A DNA stretch of 64,000 nucleotides, taken from the NCBI GenBank assembly GCA_910586215.1, contig CAJUGH010000016.1, positions 28,655 to 92,654 on the forward strand. The letters run 5' to 3'. The position numbers were made by a program, and so were the translations under genes. This DNA is from an uncultured Acetatifactor sp. GTDB lineage: Bacteria; Bacillota; Clostridia; Lachnospirales; Lachnospiraceae. Shown in pieces: positions 33,958-42,281 of the stretch. The notes under the pieces were generated by a model. It was not told where the DNA came from, did not search any database, and saw only the letters and a list, made by a program, of their open reading frames with translations. Numbering within the stretch: position 1 is the stretch's first letter; every line of letters begins with the position of its first letter.

Positions 33958-34518
33958 TTGAGAGATACACAGATACTGGATTTGTACTGGACACGGGACG
34001 AGCAGGCCATTGTGGAGACCCAGCGCAGCTATGGGGGATACTGCTATAGCATTGCCTTCCGTATCCTGCAGGTCAGGGAGGATGCGGATGAGTGTACCAA
34101 TGATACCTGGCTGCGGGCCTGGAACTGCATACCGCCCAAACGACCCAGCCGGCTGGCCCTGTTTCTGGGAACCATTACACGGAATCTGTCCCTGGACAGA
34201 TGGAAAGGAAGGCATACGATGAAACGTGGCAAAGGGGAGATGACGCTGGCCCTGGATGAACTGGCAGAATGTGTGCCGGATAAGCACAGCACGGAGGAGG
34301 CAGTGGAGGCCGCAGAACTGGAGAGGCTTCTCAATGCGTTCCTTCACAGTCTGCCGGAGCGGGAATGCAATGTATTTCTCAGAAGATACTGGTATGTGGA
34401 AGAGTATGGAAGCATTGCGGAAAGGTATGGGCTGAAGCTGAATACTGTGAAGACCATTCTCCATAGGACCAGGGGAAAGCTTCGGGATTATCTGGAGAGG
34501 GAGGGGATTGCGCTGTGA
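33958..34518 (+). CDS. ECF-type sigma-70 family RNA polymerase sigma factor
   Basis: A 186-residue two-domain sigma factor: region 2 (about 20-90, AFRILQVREDADECTNDTWLRAW then TRNLSLDRW) and region 4 (about 120-180, LPERECNVFLRRYW then IAERYGLKLNTVKTILHRTR). It directs RNA polymerase to a special promoter set. It appears to use a TTG start codon at 33958, with AAAGGAGG upstream; there is no ATG at this place. Its stop overlaps the start of the putative anti-sigma gene by 4 bp (GTGA), a strong sign of coupling. The ECF-like promoter 80 bp upstream indicates autoregulation. Confidence 0.9.
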   Translation: MRDTQILDLYWTRDEQAIVETQRSYGGYCYSIAFRILQVREDADECTNDTWLRAWNCIPPKRPSRLALFLGTITRNLSLDRWKGRHTMKRGKGEMTLALDELAECVPDKHSTEEAVEAAELERLLNAFLHSLPERECNVFLRRYWYVEEYGSIAERYGLKLNTVKTILHRTRGKLRDYLEREGIAL

Positions 34519-35669
34519 GCGACAGGAATAAGGAAGCAATGCGGATCATGGAAGCCCTAAGCGGCGTGGACCTGGAACTGTTGGAGCGCTGTGGTGCAAA
34601 AGAGGACTGGGAGTTCCAGGGACAGGAGGGGAAGGATCATACCAGAGGGAAACAGAAGCGTAGGGCCGGGGGAAAAGGCAGGAAGCCCATCTGGCAGTAT
34701 GGCAGGGCCTGGGCAGCCTGTATAGCCCTTCTGATGGTAGGCGCAGTATCCTGGGGAGCCTTCCGCTTTGTCACTATGCCCCACGGGTCATCCTGGAGTG
34801 ACAGCAAGGCAGGGGGAACTGCTGACGGTGCAGCCCAGGAAGCCTTGACAGAAGGGGGAGTCATGGAAGAGGGGCTGGAAGCCGGGAGGGGGAACGTGTC
34901 CGAGGATGTAGCCATGCCGGGGGAGGGGCCTGGGGACATGGGCCAGGGATCGCAAGAGGGCGGTGTGAATGCCGGGGAATCCGGGAACGGATCTGCCGGC
35001 GGCCAGGCTGGCGGGAATGGCGTGACCCAGGACACAGAGGCAGGAAGCAAGGTTGAAGGCGGCCAGGGCAGTGCGGGAGGGGTATCCCCGGGGGCAGGAA
35101 CACAAGCCGTGGAGGACGGAAGGCAGGAGGAAGATTTTACCACAGACCGGGGAACGCCTGTAAGCCCTTACCAGGAGATTACGAAGGAGCAGGCCCTCAG
35201 TGTGGAAGTCCTGGGAGCCTACATCCCCTCACAGCTTCCTGCCGGATATGGGCTGGAATCAGTGAAGGCAAAGATTTCCCAGGAAGATGGGAGTACAGAC
35301 ATTCTCCTCTTGACCTGGACCAGGGGAATGGATTATATTACTCTATATATCAGTAAAACAGGGACAACACAGCCTGCCACGGTGGATGTGGACAGGCCGG
35401 AGACATACGATTTGCGTCTCTATGGGATTCCCTATGGGGAGACGGTGCCGGAAGCATACCGGGAGAGTGTGATGGATCCCGTATTTGCCTGGGAAGATAT
35501 GAGCCTGGAGATTGTGGAGAGCCGTGTGGTGTCCCCGGAGGGGGACGCAGGGGATACGGACACCCCCAGGGGAAATTTTACGGTGGTCTACCCGGACGGG
35601 GTTTCCGTGCGCTTTACCGGCAGGGGGACACCGGAGGAGATCTGGGCTTTATTCCCGGTAGGCAGATAA
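34515..35669 (+). CDS. Putative membrane-anchored anti-sigma factor
   Basis: A 384-residue protein not assigned to a named family with certainty. The N-terminal 60 residues are cytoplasmic and charged (ALSGVDLELLERC), then a single membrane helix (about 67-87, AWAACIALLMVGAVSWGAF). Residues 95-205 are a low-complexity Gly/Glu/Ser spacer, and the C-terminal 160 residues look like a folded external domain (YIPSQLPAGYGLESVKAKI, then TDILLLTWTRGMDYITLYIS), similar to DUF4367-type regions in Clostridia. It starts with GTG 34515 inside the sigma factor stop codon. The arrangement, topology and coupling are those of ECF anti-sigma factors that respond to an envelope signal; binding to the sigma factor is inferred. 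Confidence 0.75.
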   Translation: MSDRNKEAMRIMEALSGVDLELLERCGAKEDWEFQGQEGKDHTRGKQKRRAGGKGRKPIWQYGRAWAACIALLMVGAVSWGAFRFVTMPHGSSWSDSKAGGTADGAAQEALTEGGVMEEGLEAGRGNVSEDVAMPGEGPGDMGQGSQEGGVNAGESGNGSAGGQAGGNGVTQDTEAGSKVEGGQGSAGGVSPGAGTQAVEDGRQEEDFTTDRGTPVSPYQEITKEQALSVEVLGAYIPSQLPAGYGLESVKAKISQEDGSTDILLLTWTRGMDYITLYISKTGTTQPATVDVDRPETYDLRLYGIPYGETVPEAYRESVMDPVFAWEDMSLEIVESRVVSPEGDAGDTDTPRGNFTVVYPDGVSVRFTGRGTPEEIWALFPVGR

Positions 35670-35680
35670 GGGATCCGCAG

Positions 35681-37084
35681 ATGGAAAAGAGGGGAACTGG
35701 CATGACAGGACAGACCAAGGGGCAGCATTCCATGACACAGGGGAGGATCGGGCTGCCCCTGCTCACATTTACCATTCCCCTGGTGCTGGGGAACTTGTTC
35801 CAGCTTGCATATAATGCGGCAGATTCCGTAATTGTGGGGAAGCTGGTGGGGGAGAGTGCCCTGGCGGCAGTGGGTACTTCCACACCCATTATGAATATGG
35901 CCATCCTTCTCATCAGCGGTATGTGCATGGGAGCCAGCATCCTGATGAGTTCTTATTACGGGGCGGGGGATTATGATACCCTGTCCGGGCAGATCAGCAC
36001 CACCTTGCTGGCAGGGTGCATATTTTCCGTGACATTTTCCCTGGTGATGCTTATTCTGGCAGAACCGGTGTTGCGTCTGATCCAGGTGCCTGGGGAAGTG
36101 GTGCCAGAGGCGGCTGCCTACCTCAGGGTTATATTCCTGGGACTGGTATTTACCTTCCTGTACAATTTTCTGGCCAATACCCTGCGTGCCCTGGGGGACA
36201 GCCGCACCCCCCTGTACTTCCTGGTGGCCAGCTCCCTGCTGAATGTAGGGCTGGATCTGGTGATGGTAGCAGGGCTGGGGCTGGGGGTCCTGGGCAGCGG
36301 TGTGGCTACTGTGCTCAGCCAGGCCCTGTGCTGCCTGCTGTGCGGCATCTATATCCGGTTCCGGGTGCCCCTCCTGTGTCTGGGGAGAAGATGGCTGGTG
36401 TTTGACAGGAAACTGCTTGGAAAGACATTGTCCTACGGCAGTACCAGCGCCCTGCAGCAGGTGTGCCTGCAGCTTGGCAAGGTCATCATCCAGTCAGTGG
36501 TGAATACCCAGGGTGTCAGTGTCATAGCAGCCTTCGCCGCAGTGAACAGGGTAGATGACTTCGCCTATACACCCCAGCAGAACATCGGCCATGCCATGAC
36601 CACGTTCATTGCCCAGAACAAGGGGGCAGGGGAGCAGGAGCGGATTAAAAGAGGATTCTTCTGGGGGATGTGTATAGAGGTGGCATATTCCCTGTTCCTG
36701 CTGGTATTCATTTTCCTGGGGGCACCCAGGATCATGGAACTGTTTGCGGAAGGGGAGAAAGCCAGGGTCATCGAACTGGGGACGGCATATCTGCGGCTGA
36801 TTGCTTTTCTGTATCTGCTGCCGGGATTTACCAATGGCATACAGGGATTTTTCCGGGGGATAGGGGATCTGAAAGTGACGCTTTACAGTACATTCATGAA
36901 CATGCTGGGCAGGGTGGCAGCGGTGGTCCTGATGATCCGGGTTTTCCACATGGGTTTTTCCAGCCTGGCCTGGGCGAACATGGCAGGCTGGATCCTGATG
37001 CTTCTGTTTGAGGTACCGCTTTTTGTAAAATGTGTGAAAAGCGATTTTGCGCTTCAGGGGTTCTCGTTCTCCCGCATGCGGTAG
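35681..37084 (+). CDS. Second MATE-family efflux transporter
   Basis: A 467-residue, twelve-helix membrane protein of the MATE family, related to but clearly distinct from the one at 6638. Typical segments are TFTIPLVLGNLFQLAYNAADSVIVG-like (N-terminal helix) and the RALGDSRTPLYF loop. It begins 11 bp after the putative anti-sigma gene, so it may be part of the sigma regulon. ATG 35681 and ATG 35702 have similarly good ribosome sites (AAGGGA and GAGGGG, each seven bases upstream). Its last 31 bp overlap the 3' end of the convergent response-regulator gene, so both ends are shared. Confidence 0.92.
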   Translation: MEKRGTGMTGQTKGQHSMTQGRIGLPLLTFTIPLVLGNLFQLAYNAADSVIVGKLVGESALAAVGTSTPIMNMAILLISGMCMGASILMSSYYGAGDYDTLSGQISTTLLAGCIFSVTFSLVMLILAEPVLRLIQVPGEVVPEAAAYLRVIFLGLVFTFLYNFLANTLRALGDSRTPLYFLVASSLLNVGLDLVMVAGLGLGVLGSGVATVLSQALCCLLCGIYIRFRVPLLCLGRRWLVFDRKLLGKTLSYGSTSALQQVCLQLGKVIIQSVVNTQGVSVIAAFAAVNRVDDFAYTPQQNIGHAMTTFIAQNKGAGEQERIKRGFFWGMCIEVAYSLFLLVFIFLGAPRIMELFAEGEKARVIELGTAYLRLIAFLYLLPGFTNGIQGFFRGIGDLKVTLYSTFMNMLGRVAAVVLMIRVFHMGFSSLAWANMAGWILMLLFEVPLFVKCVKSDFALQGFSFSRMR

Positions 37085-37749
37085 CCAATGCCGATCTCCG
37101 TGAACACGTACTGGGGGAGGGCGGGATTCTGCTCGATCTTGCGGCGGATATTGGCCATATTTACCCGCAGGATCTGGTTGTTGCTGTCCATATAGGGACC
37201 CCAGATGGCACTCATGATGGCCTTGTAGGTGAGTACCCGGCCGGAATTTTCCGCCAGCAGTGTCAGAAGCTGGTATTCCACCTGGGTCAGGTGGATCTTC
37301 TCCCCGGCCAGGGTAGTGGTTCTCCGCTCAAAATTGATCTCCAGGTCCAGTGCCCGGTAGATCCGGTCCTGGACAGACTTGTGGTGATGGCGCAGGCAGG
37401 TGCGGATCCGGGCCATCAGTTCCCCGGTGCCGAAGGGCTTGGTAATATAGTCATCTGCTCCCAGATCCAGTGCCAGCACCTTGTCTTCTTCCTTGGTGCG
37501 GGCAGAGATAATGATGATGGGCACACTGCTCCAGGTGCGGATCTGCTGCAATACCTGGCAGCCGTCCATGTCGGGCAGTCCCAGGTCCAGCAGGATCACA
37601 TCGGGACACAGGGATGCCGCCAGGCTTAAGCCTTCCTGGCCGGTGGAGGCAGTTACCACCCGGTAATCATTGCCGTTCAAGGCAGTGCTCACAAAGGACA
37701 GGATAATCTTGTCATCTTCAATCAAAAGTACGTTTCTCTTTATGCACAT
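37054..37749 (-). CDS. OmpR/KdpE-type response regulator
   Basis: A 231-residue two-domain regulator. The receiver has the acidic pocket (IEDD, residues about 10-13), the phospho-acceptor Asp in LLDLGLPDMDG (about 56) and Lys in ITKPFGTGE. The C-terminal winged helix has the KdpE/OmpR pattern (LTQVEYQLLTLLAENSGRVLTYKAIMSAIWG). It overlaps the sensor kinase gene by 10 bp and is transcribed after it. The overall resemblance to KdpE is good, but the potassium transporter genes kdpFABC are not in the window. Confidence 0.9.
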   Translation of the reverse strand: MCIKRNVLLIEDDKIILSFVSTALNGNDYRVVTASTGQEGLSLAASLCPDVILLDLGLPDMDGCQVLQQIRTWSSVPIIIISARTKEEDKVLALDLGADDYITKPFGTGELMARIRTCLRHHHKSVQDRIYRALDLEINFERRTTTLAGEKIHLTQVEYQLLTLLAENSGRVLTYKAIMSAIWGPYMDSNNQILRVNMANIRRKIEQNPALPQYVFTEIGIGYRMRENENP

Positions 37750-38849
37750 GGCGGAGATTCTTCCTTTCTCTTCGGTAGAGTAAATGTAAACTCTGCGCCG
37801 CGGTCGTGATTGCGGCCTGACAGGGAACCGTGGTGGGCAGTGACAATGGTCTTGCAGATCACCAGCCCGATTCCCATTCCCTTCTGGGCATCTGTGGAGT
37901 GGGAAGCCGTATAGCTGCTCCCGTCAAAGAGATGTCCCAGCATGTTTTCCGGGATGCCGTTCCCGTAGTCCCGTACCGTGAAGGAGACCTGGGGGCCATC
38001 GGACTCCACCACGAAGTCAATGGGTGAGGCATTGCCAGAGTGGAGAAATGCGTTCTCCAGAAGGTTGATGGTCACCTGCTCGATGAGCACTGCATCCATG
38101 GGAAGCATGATGAAATCATCGGGAATCCTGGCGTGGATGACACAGTCAGGGTGGCGCTTTCCCATCTTCTGGATGGCAGCCCCCACCACCTCTTCCACGG
38201 ATTCATCGGAGGTATTGATCGTCATGTCTTCATCACGGATCCGGGTGACGGTAAGCAGGTTTTCCACCATATTGATCAGCCAGTCGGAATCCTCATAGAT
38301 ATTCCGCACGATACTTACCTGGTCCGCCTGGCTGAGCTTGTCTTGATTTTCCAGGTATACAAGGCTGTTGCCCAGGATTCCGGTAAGGGGGGTCCTAAGG
38401 TCGTGGGAGATGGCACGCAACAGGTTGGCCCGCATTCTCTCGATCTCGGCCTCTGCAAGCTGCTTCTCCCGCTCCTTGATCAGGCTGGACTGGGTGTGCA
38501 GGTGAATGGTCATGGAACTGATCCATATGGATATGACAGCCAGGCACAAGAAAGTAATGGGATATTCCCATAGACAAGGATCCATGCCTAACACAGGACA
38601 TGGGTACAGCAGGCGGAAGCTGAGTGCTGCGTACAGGGAACAGACAATGCCATAGAGATATCCTGTTGTGCTGGAGGAGACTAGAACCAGGAAAAAGGCG
38701 TAGACCAGTGGAATGTTGGCTGAAGTCCTGTGGAGGATACCGTAATAGAGACAGGAAAGCATGGTGGCAGCAGCCATCAGCCCCAGGGACAGAAGGGTGC
38801 TGTAAAAATGCTTTTTAAACCGTGGAAGGGTCTGTAATCTCTTTTGCAT
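37740..38849 (-). CDS. KdpD-like sensor histidine kinase lacking the N-terminal KdpD/USP domains
   Basis: A 369-residue membrane kinase. Four hydrophobic helices (about 17-112) resemble the KdpD DUF4118 module; then a coiled linker, HisKA with ISHDLRTPLTGILG (phospho-His in this motif, about 150) and an ATPase domain with NLLENAFLHS, RDYGNGIPE and KGMGIGLVICK. Classical KdpD is about 900 residues, with large N-terminal KdpD and UspA-like domains that are absent here. In Clostridia such short versions pair with KdpE-like regulators. The signal is probably potassium or osmotic stress (inference). Overlaps the regulator gene by 10 bp. Confidence 0.88.
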   Translation of the reverse strand: MQKRLQTLPRFKKHFYSTLLSLGLMAAATMLSCLYYGILHRTSANIPLVYAFFLVLVSSSTTGYLYGIVCSLYAALSFRLLYPCPVLGMDPCLWEYPITFLCLAVISIWISSMTIHLHTQSSLIKEREKQLAEAEIERMRANLLRAISHDLRTPLTGILGNSLVYLENQDKLSQADQVSIVRNIYEDSDWLINMVENLLTVTRIRDEDMTINTSDESVEEVVGAAIQKMGKRHPDCVIHARIPDDFIMLPMDAVLIEQVTINLLENAFLHSGNASPIDFVVESDGPQVSFTVRDYGNGIPENMLGHLFDGSSYTASHSTDAQKGMGIGLVICKTIVTAHHGSLSGRNHDRGAEFTFTLPKRKEESPPCA

Positions 38850-39064
38850 GGGTATTCTTCTGTTCCTTTCTGGCCGTTTCGGGCTGGTTTCTCATGGTTG
38901 TGATTCCTGGTTTTCCTCGTACCGGGGCAGGCTGGTTCTGTCCCGGGCTGGTATCTTACATGGAAGTGTCTACTGTCGTATCCTACGATAGGATTATACC
39001 CTTTTCCTGGAAAAGACGCAAGATCCTTTGTGAAAATCCAGCGTTAAAATGGTGTTAAGATGTA

Positions 39065-39081
39065 ACTGGCTGAACTGTTAC
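39065..39081. repeat. 17-bp direct repeat, left copy, flanking the methyltransferase gene
   Basis: ACTGGCTGAACTGTTAC is identical to 40107-40123. The two copies bracket the methyltransferase gene, lying within 2 bp of its stop and 62 bp upstream of its start. Confidence 0.6.
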
Positions 39082-39082
39082 G

Positions 39083-40045
39083 TTAAGACTGGTCCCGGAA
39101 CCACCTTCCTGATGCCCCGCAGGGAAGCACCAGACTGCCGCCTTCCACGGGCAGCCCCACCTCCCCGGACTCCACCTGGCCTCCCCGGCTTGCTGCCAGT
39201 ACCGTCTGCAGCATATAGGAGAGTACGCCGGGCTGCAGGCCTGTGGTGTAGGAGTTGATCAGGAAAAACAGGGCATCCCTGGACAGGAGCCTTTCCGTAA
39301 GGCGCAGCAGGGGGAACAGGCTATCCTCAATCTTCCAGACCTCCCCTTTGGGTCCCCTGCCGTAGGAGGGGGGATCCATGATGATGCCATCGTACTGGTT
39401 GCCCCGGCGGATCTCCCGCTCCACGAATTTCACACAGTCATCTACCAGGAAGCGGATGGGTGCGTCTGCAAGACCGGAGGCGGCAGCATTCTCCCTGGCC
39501 CAGCCCACCATACCCTTGGAGGCGTCCACGTGGGTGACGGCGGCTCCGGCTGCAGCAGCAGCCAGGGTGGCTCCGCCAGTGTAGGCGAAGAGGTTGAGCA
39601 CCTTCACAGGACGGCCCTGGGGAAGGGGATGGCATCGGATCAGGTGATAGAACCAGTCCCAGTTGGCAGCCTGTTCCGGGAAGAGTCCTGTGTGCTTGAA
39701 GCTGAAGGGCTTGAGTCTGAAGCACAGATGGCCGGACTGGGGGGACCTGGGCTGGGCGGGATCCAGGGAAGGTCCTGTCTGTGAGGTCCCTGCCCCGGGC
39801 ATTGCCGGCAGGTCATAGCCGATGCTCCACTCGTCTGGCAGATGGAAGAATTCCCATTCTCCGCCGCCTCTGGCACTTCTGTGATAATGGCCATTCTTCT
39901 GCTTCCAGCCTGGGTGGTCATGGGGGGTGTCCCAGATGACCTGGGGGTCGGGGCGTACCAGGAGATAATCTCCCCACCGCTCCAGTTTCTCCCCGCAGGA
40001 GGTATCCAGTACTTCATATTCTTTCCAATGGTCTGCTATCCACAT
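39083..40045 (-). CDS. Class I SAM-dependent methyltransferase, RlmI/RlmK-like
   Basis: A 320-residue protein. The central Rossmann domain shows motif I VLNLFAYTGGATLAAA (about 149-164), an acidic motif II VTHVDASKGMVGWARENA, and the catalytic-type MDPPSYGRG (motif IV). This set is typical of the RlmI/RlmK/YccW family, which methylates 23S rRNA cytosine or guanine, although the N-terminal PUA domain is not evident and is replaced by about 120 residues containing Trp- and His-rich segments. Substrate unknown. ATG 40045 follows AGGAGA at eight bases. The gene is flanked by a perfect 17-bp direct repeat. Confidence 0.85.
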   Translation of the reverse strand: MWIADHWKEYEVLDTSCGEKLERWGDYLLVRPDPQVIWDTPHDHPGWKQKNGHYHRSARGGGEWEFFHLPDEWSIGYDLPAMPGAGTSQTGPSLDPAQPRSPQSGHLCFRLKPFSFKHTGLFPEQAANWDWFYHLIRCHPLPQGRPVKVLNLFAYTGGATLAAAAAGAAVTHVDASKGMVGWARENAAASGLADAPIRFLVDDCVKFVEREIRRGNQYDGIIMDPPSYGRGPKGEVWKIEDSLFPLLRLTERLLSRDALFFLINSYTTGLQPGVLSYMLQTVLAASRGGQVESGEVGLPVEGGSLVLPCGASGRWFRDQS

Positions 40046-40106
40046 GAGATGTGTCTCCTATGACATGTTATGACCTGCCAGCCTGTATGACACTTTTGTG
40101 CCAGAG

Positions 40107-40123
40107 ACTGGCTGAACTGTTAC
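40107..40123. repeat. 17-bp direct repeat, right copy, flanking the methyltransferase gene
   Basis: Identical to 39065-39081 (ACTGGCTGAACTGTTAC). Confidence 0.6.
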
Positions 40124-40169
40124 TGCTAATTTTACCATGACAACCGGTGCTTTTCAAGATATCTTCGCT

Positions 40170-41981
40170 TCATGATTCCTTTAGGTACTTCCAGAGGGTG
40201 GTGCGGCTAATCTTTAGTTTTTTGGCAGCTGCAGACTGGTTGCCCCCCAGTTCCCGGACTGTCCGGCCAATGATTTCCCGGGTGATTTCTTCCAGGGTGC
40301 CGTCCGGAAGGGGGGCATCTGTAGAAACCTGGGCAGGGGCTAAGTCCGTGGCGGGATGGTGCGCCGGGGAGCAATATCCTTCTGCTGCCAGGAGCTGGCG
40401 TACCTCCCCGGCCTGGATGTAGGGGGTGGTGGCCAGTACGGCCAGTTCCTTGAGTACACGCTTGAACTGTGTGTAATTGTGGGGCCAGGCATACTGCTGC
40501 AGCAGTTCCATGGCATCTGGCTGAAAGCCTGCAATCTGCTTGGACAGTTCAATGTTCAAGGAATTCAGGTACAGGCTGGAAAAGGAAGGGATGTCTGCCA
40601 TGTTCTCCCTAAGGGGCGGCATATTCAGGAGCAGGCAGGACAGGTCATGGATGAATTCCAGGACCATGGGAGCGATTTCCCTTCCCGGCTGGGTGGTGCA
40701 GGAGAACAGGATCCGGTTGCTCTTGTGCAGTTTCTGTTCCAGGATGAGGGACAGGAGTTTCTGCAGCTTTTCCGTGGGGAGGCTGTCCAGATTGTCGAAG
40801 AACAGGGTGTTCTTCTGGTCGTTCAAGGGAGAATTGTAATGGTTGACCAGGAAACTCCACTCCTTGCCATTAATCCGGGCACAGTCAATCAGGACAAAAG
40901 GCCGTGTCCTGGCCGTGCCCTGTGAATAGAGCAGCTCGGCGGCATATTTCTTCCGGGTGCCGTCCTCCCCCAGGATCATGACAGGATAATGGTTCTGGGC
41001 GTAGGACAGGATCCGGTCACCCAGTTCCCTGGACAGGGAGATGACGCCATAGAAGCTGTGGAACATGGCTCGTTCCACATCCTTCTGGCCGAGGTAAGAT
41101 ACGCCATGTTTGGTCTTCAGGGGGGAGGTGTGGCTGCCTGTCAGGTAGAATGCCACATACTGCCTGTTCCCTGTCTGGAAAGCACGGCTTTCCACAGCAT
41201 AGAGGGTCTGCCCGCACAGCTTGAAGAATTTGTGATCTTCACCGGACAAGGCAGCAGGGATCTCTGAGGACAAAAGGGACAGCAGTTCTGCGTTAAGCTG
41301 CAGGCTGGTGGAACTGTAGCAGAGTGTCTTGTCCGGGGTGAATACGGCAGTCTGTACGGAAGGGTGCTGGAGCAGGCCGTCCAGGAATAACAGCTTCTCT
41401 TCCAGGTGATAGAAGGTTCCGTGGGTTTTCACGGCGCGGTTCAGGGACTCCTGGAGACTTTCCATGCCGGAGGTAATCAGGATGGCATTGACCCCCAGGT
41501 CATGGGCAATGCTGTTTGTGACCACATCACACAGTACCAGACCGTATCCTTCTTCCTTGAGACGGGTCAGTAGTTCCCGGGCCTGGCCGGAACCGTGTAT
41601 GGTGTGGATGGGAATCTGGTACTGGAGCAGGTCACACAGAAGCTTTGCGCTGGTGGTGATGCTGGGGAATCCGACAATGGCATATTTTCCCCGGTAATTA
41701 TCTGCCAGCCTTATGGCGTGCAGGATGTCATAGACGGATATGCTGATTTCCACCACTGGAATGGTGGTGTTCTGTTCAATAAGCTGGGAAGTGCCGCCAC
41801 GGGATATGATAATGTCATAATCTTCCATGTGCAGGCTTTTTACGATGTCCACGCCCTTAGACAAGTCCCCAACATATACATCCAGGGACAGGTCATCCCG
41901 GCCCTCTGCCAGGGATTCCAGGGCCGGTTTCATGGCTTTATAAGGTACAATTCCTAAAATGTGTGTTTTCCGGTGATCCAT
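40170..41981 (-). CDS. PrpR-like transcriptional regulator with degenerate AAA+ domain and Fis-type HTH
   Basis: A 603-residue regulator in three parts. Residues about 1-190 are a PrpR_N-type ligand-sensing domain (IIISRGGTSQLI, then VVEISISVYDILHAIRLA, IVGFPSITTSA). Residues about 305-530 look like a sigma-54 activator AAA+ module, but the Walker A reads GEDGTRKK (338-345; usually GETGTGKE), the Walker B FFDN (usually LDE), and the GAFTGA loop that contacts sigma-54 is missing: residues 380-394 run straight to Walker B. The C-terminal 50 residues are a Fis-like HTH (GGNQSAAAKKLKISRTTLWKYL). It therefore probably works without sigma-54. ATG 41981 follows GAGAGGAG. It is divergent from the acid-sugar kinase operon and is its likely regulator. 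Confidence 0.82.
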   Translation of the reverse strand: MDHRKTHILGIVPYKAMKPALESLAEGRDDLSLDVYVGDLSKGVDIVKSLHMEDYDIIISRGGTSQLIEQNTTIPVVEISISVYDILHAIRLADNYRGKYAIVGFPSITTSAKLLCDLLQYQIPIHTIHGSGQARELLTRLKEEGYGLVLCDVVTNSIAHDLGVNAILITSGMESLQESLNRAVKTHGTFYHLEEKLLFLDGLLQHPSVQTAVFTPDKTLCYSSTSLQLNAELLSLLSSEIPAALSGEDHKFFKLCGQTLYAVESRAFQTGNRQYVAFYLTGSHTSPLKTKHGVSYLGQKDVERAMFHSFYGVISLSRELGDRILSYAQNHYPVMILGEDGTRKKYAAELLYSQGTARTRPFVLIDCARINGKEWSFLVNHYNSPLNDQKNTLFFDNLDSLPTEKLQKLLSLILEQKLHKSNRILFSCTTQPGREIAPMVLEFIHDLSCLLLNMPPLRENMADIPSFSSLYLNSLNIELSKQIAGFQPDAMELLQQYAWPHNYTQFKRVLKELAVLATTPYIQAGEVRQLLAAEGYCSPAHHPATDLAPAQVSTDAPLPDGTLEEITREIIGRTVRELGGNQSAAAKKLKISRTTLWKYLKES

Positions 41982-42052
41982 AGGGTTTCTCCTCTCTGAC
42001 CGATTGCGCATACTGGCTTCTGGTTCCGGTGTTCTACATAATGTACAAGTCT

Positions 42053-42080
42053 ATTCTACCATATTTTGCCATAAAAACAA
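42053..42080 (-). promoter_or_regulatory. Promoter of the PrpR-like regulator gene
   Basis: Read on the minus strand: TTGTTT (42080-42075), a 16-bp spacer, TAGAAT (42058-42053). A copy of the half-site TTGTACAT lies just downstream (42048-42041), and the full palindrome just upstream, so the regulator probably controls its own transcription. Confidence 0.5.
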
Positions 42081-42085
42081 GAAAA

Positions 42086-42104
42086 ATGTACAAATATTGT
42101 ACAT
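42086..42104. promoter_or_regulatory. Candidate operator in the divergent regulator/kinase gap
   Basis: ATGTACAA-ATA-TTGTACAT is an 8+3+8 perfect inverted repeat. A further half-site ATGTACAA is at 42041-42048. The pattern is not seen elsewhere in the gap and sits between the two divergent genes. The likely binder is the Fis-type HTH of the PrpR-like protein. A second palindrome (GTTTATA-T-TATAAAC, 42143-42157) lies nearer the kinase gene and probably covers its -10 region. Confidence 0.55.
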
Positions 42105-42281
42105 AAACAGGAAAAAACAGACTTCCCATCTCTCTATGCATCGTTTATATTATAAACATAAACAATCTACACACAAGAGATAAATGAGAAATGTTTAGAA
42201 TATGAACACAGGAAGATTTGCAAGAAACGAAATGCAAGACGGAGAAAAGGAGAGTCCGCCTATGTGCGGATAAAAGCATAC

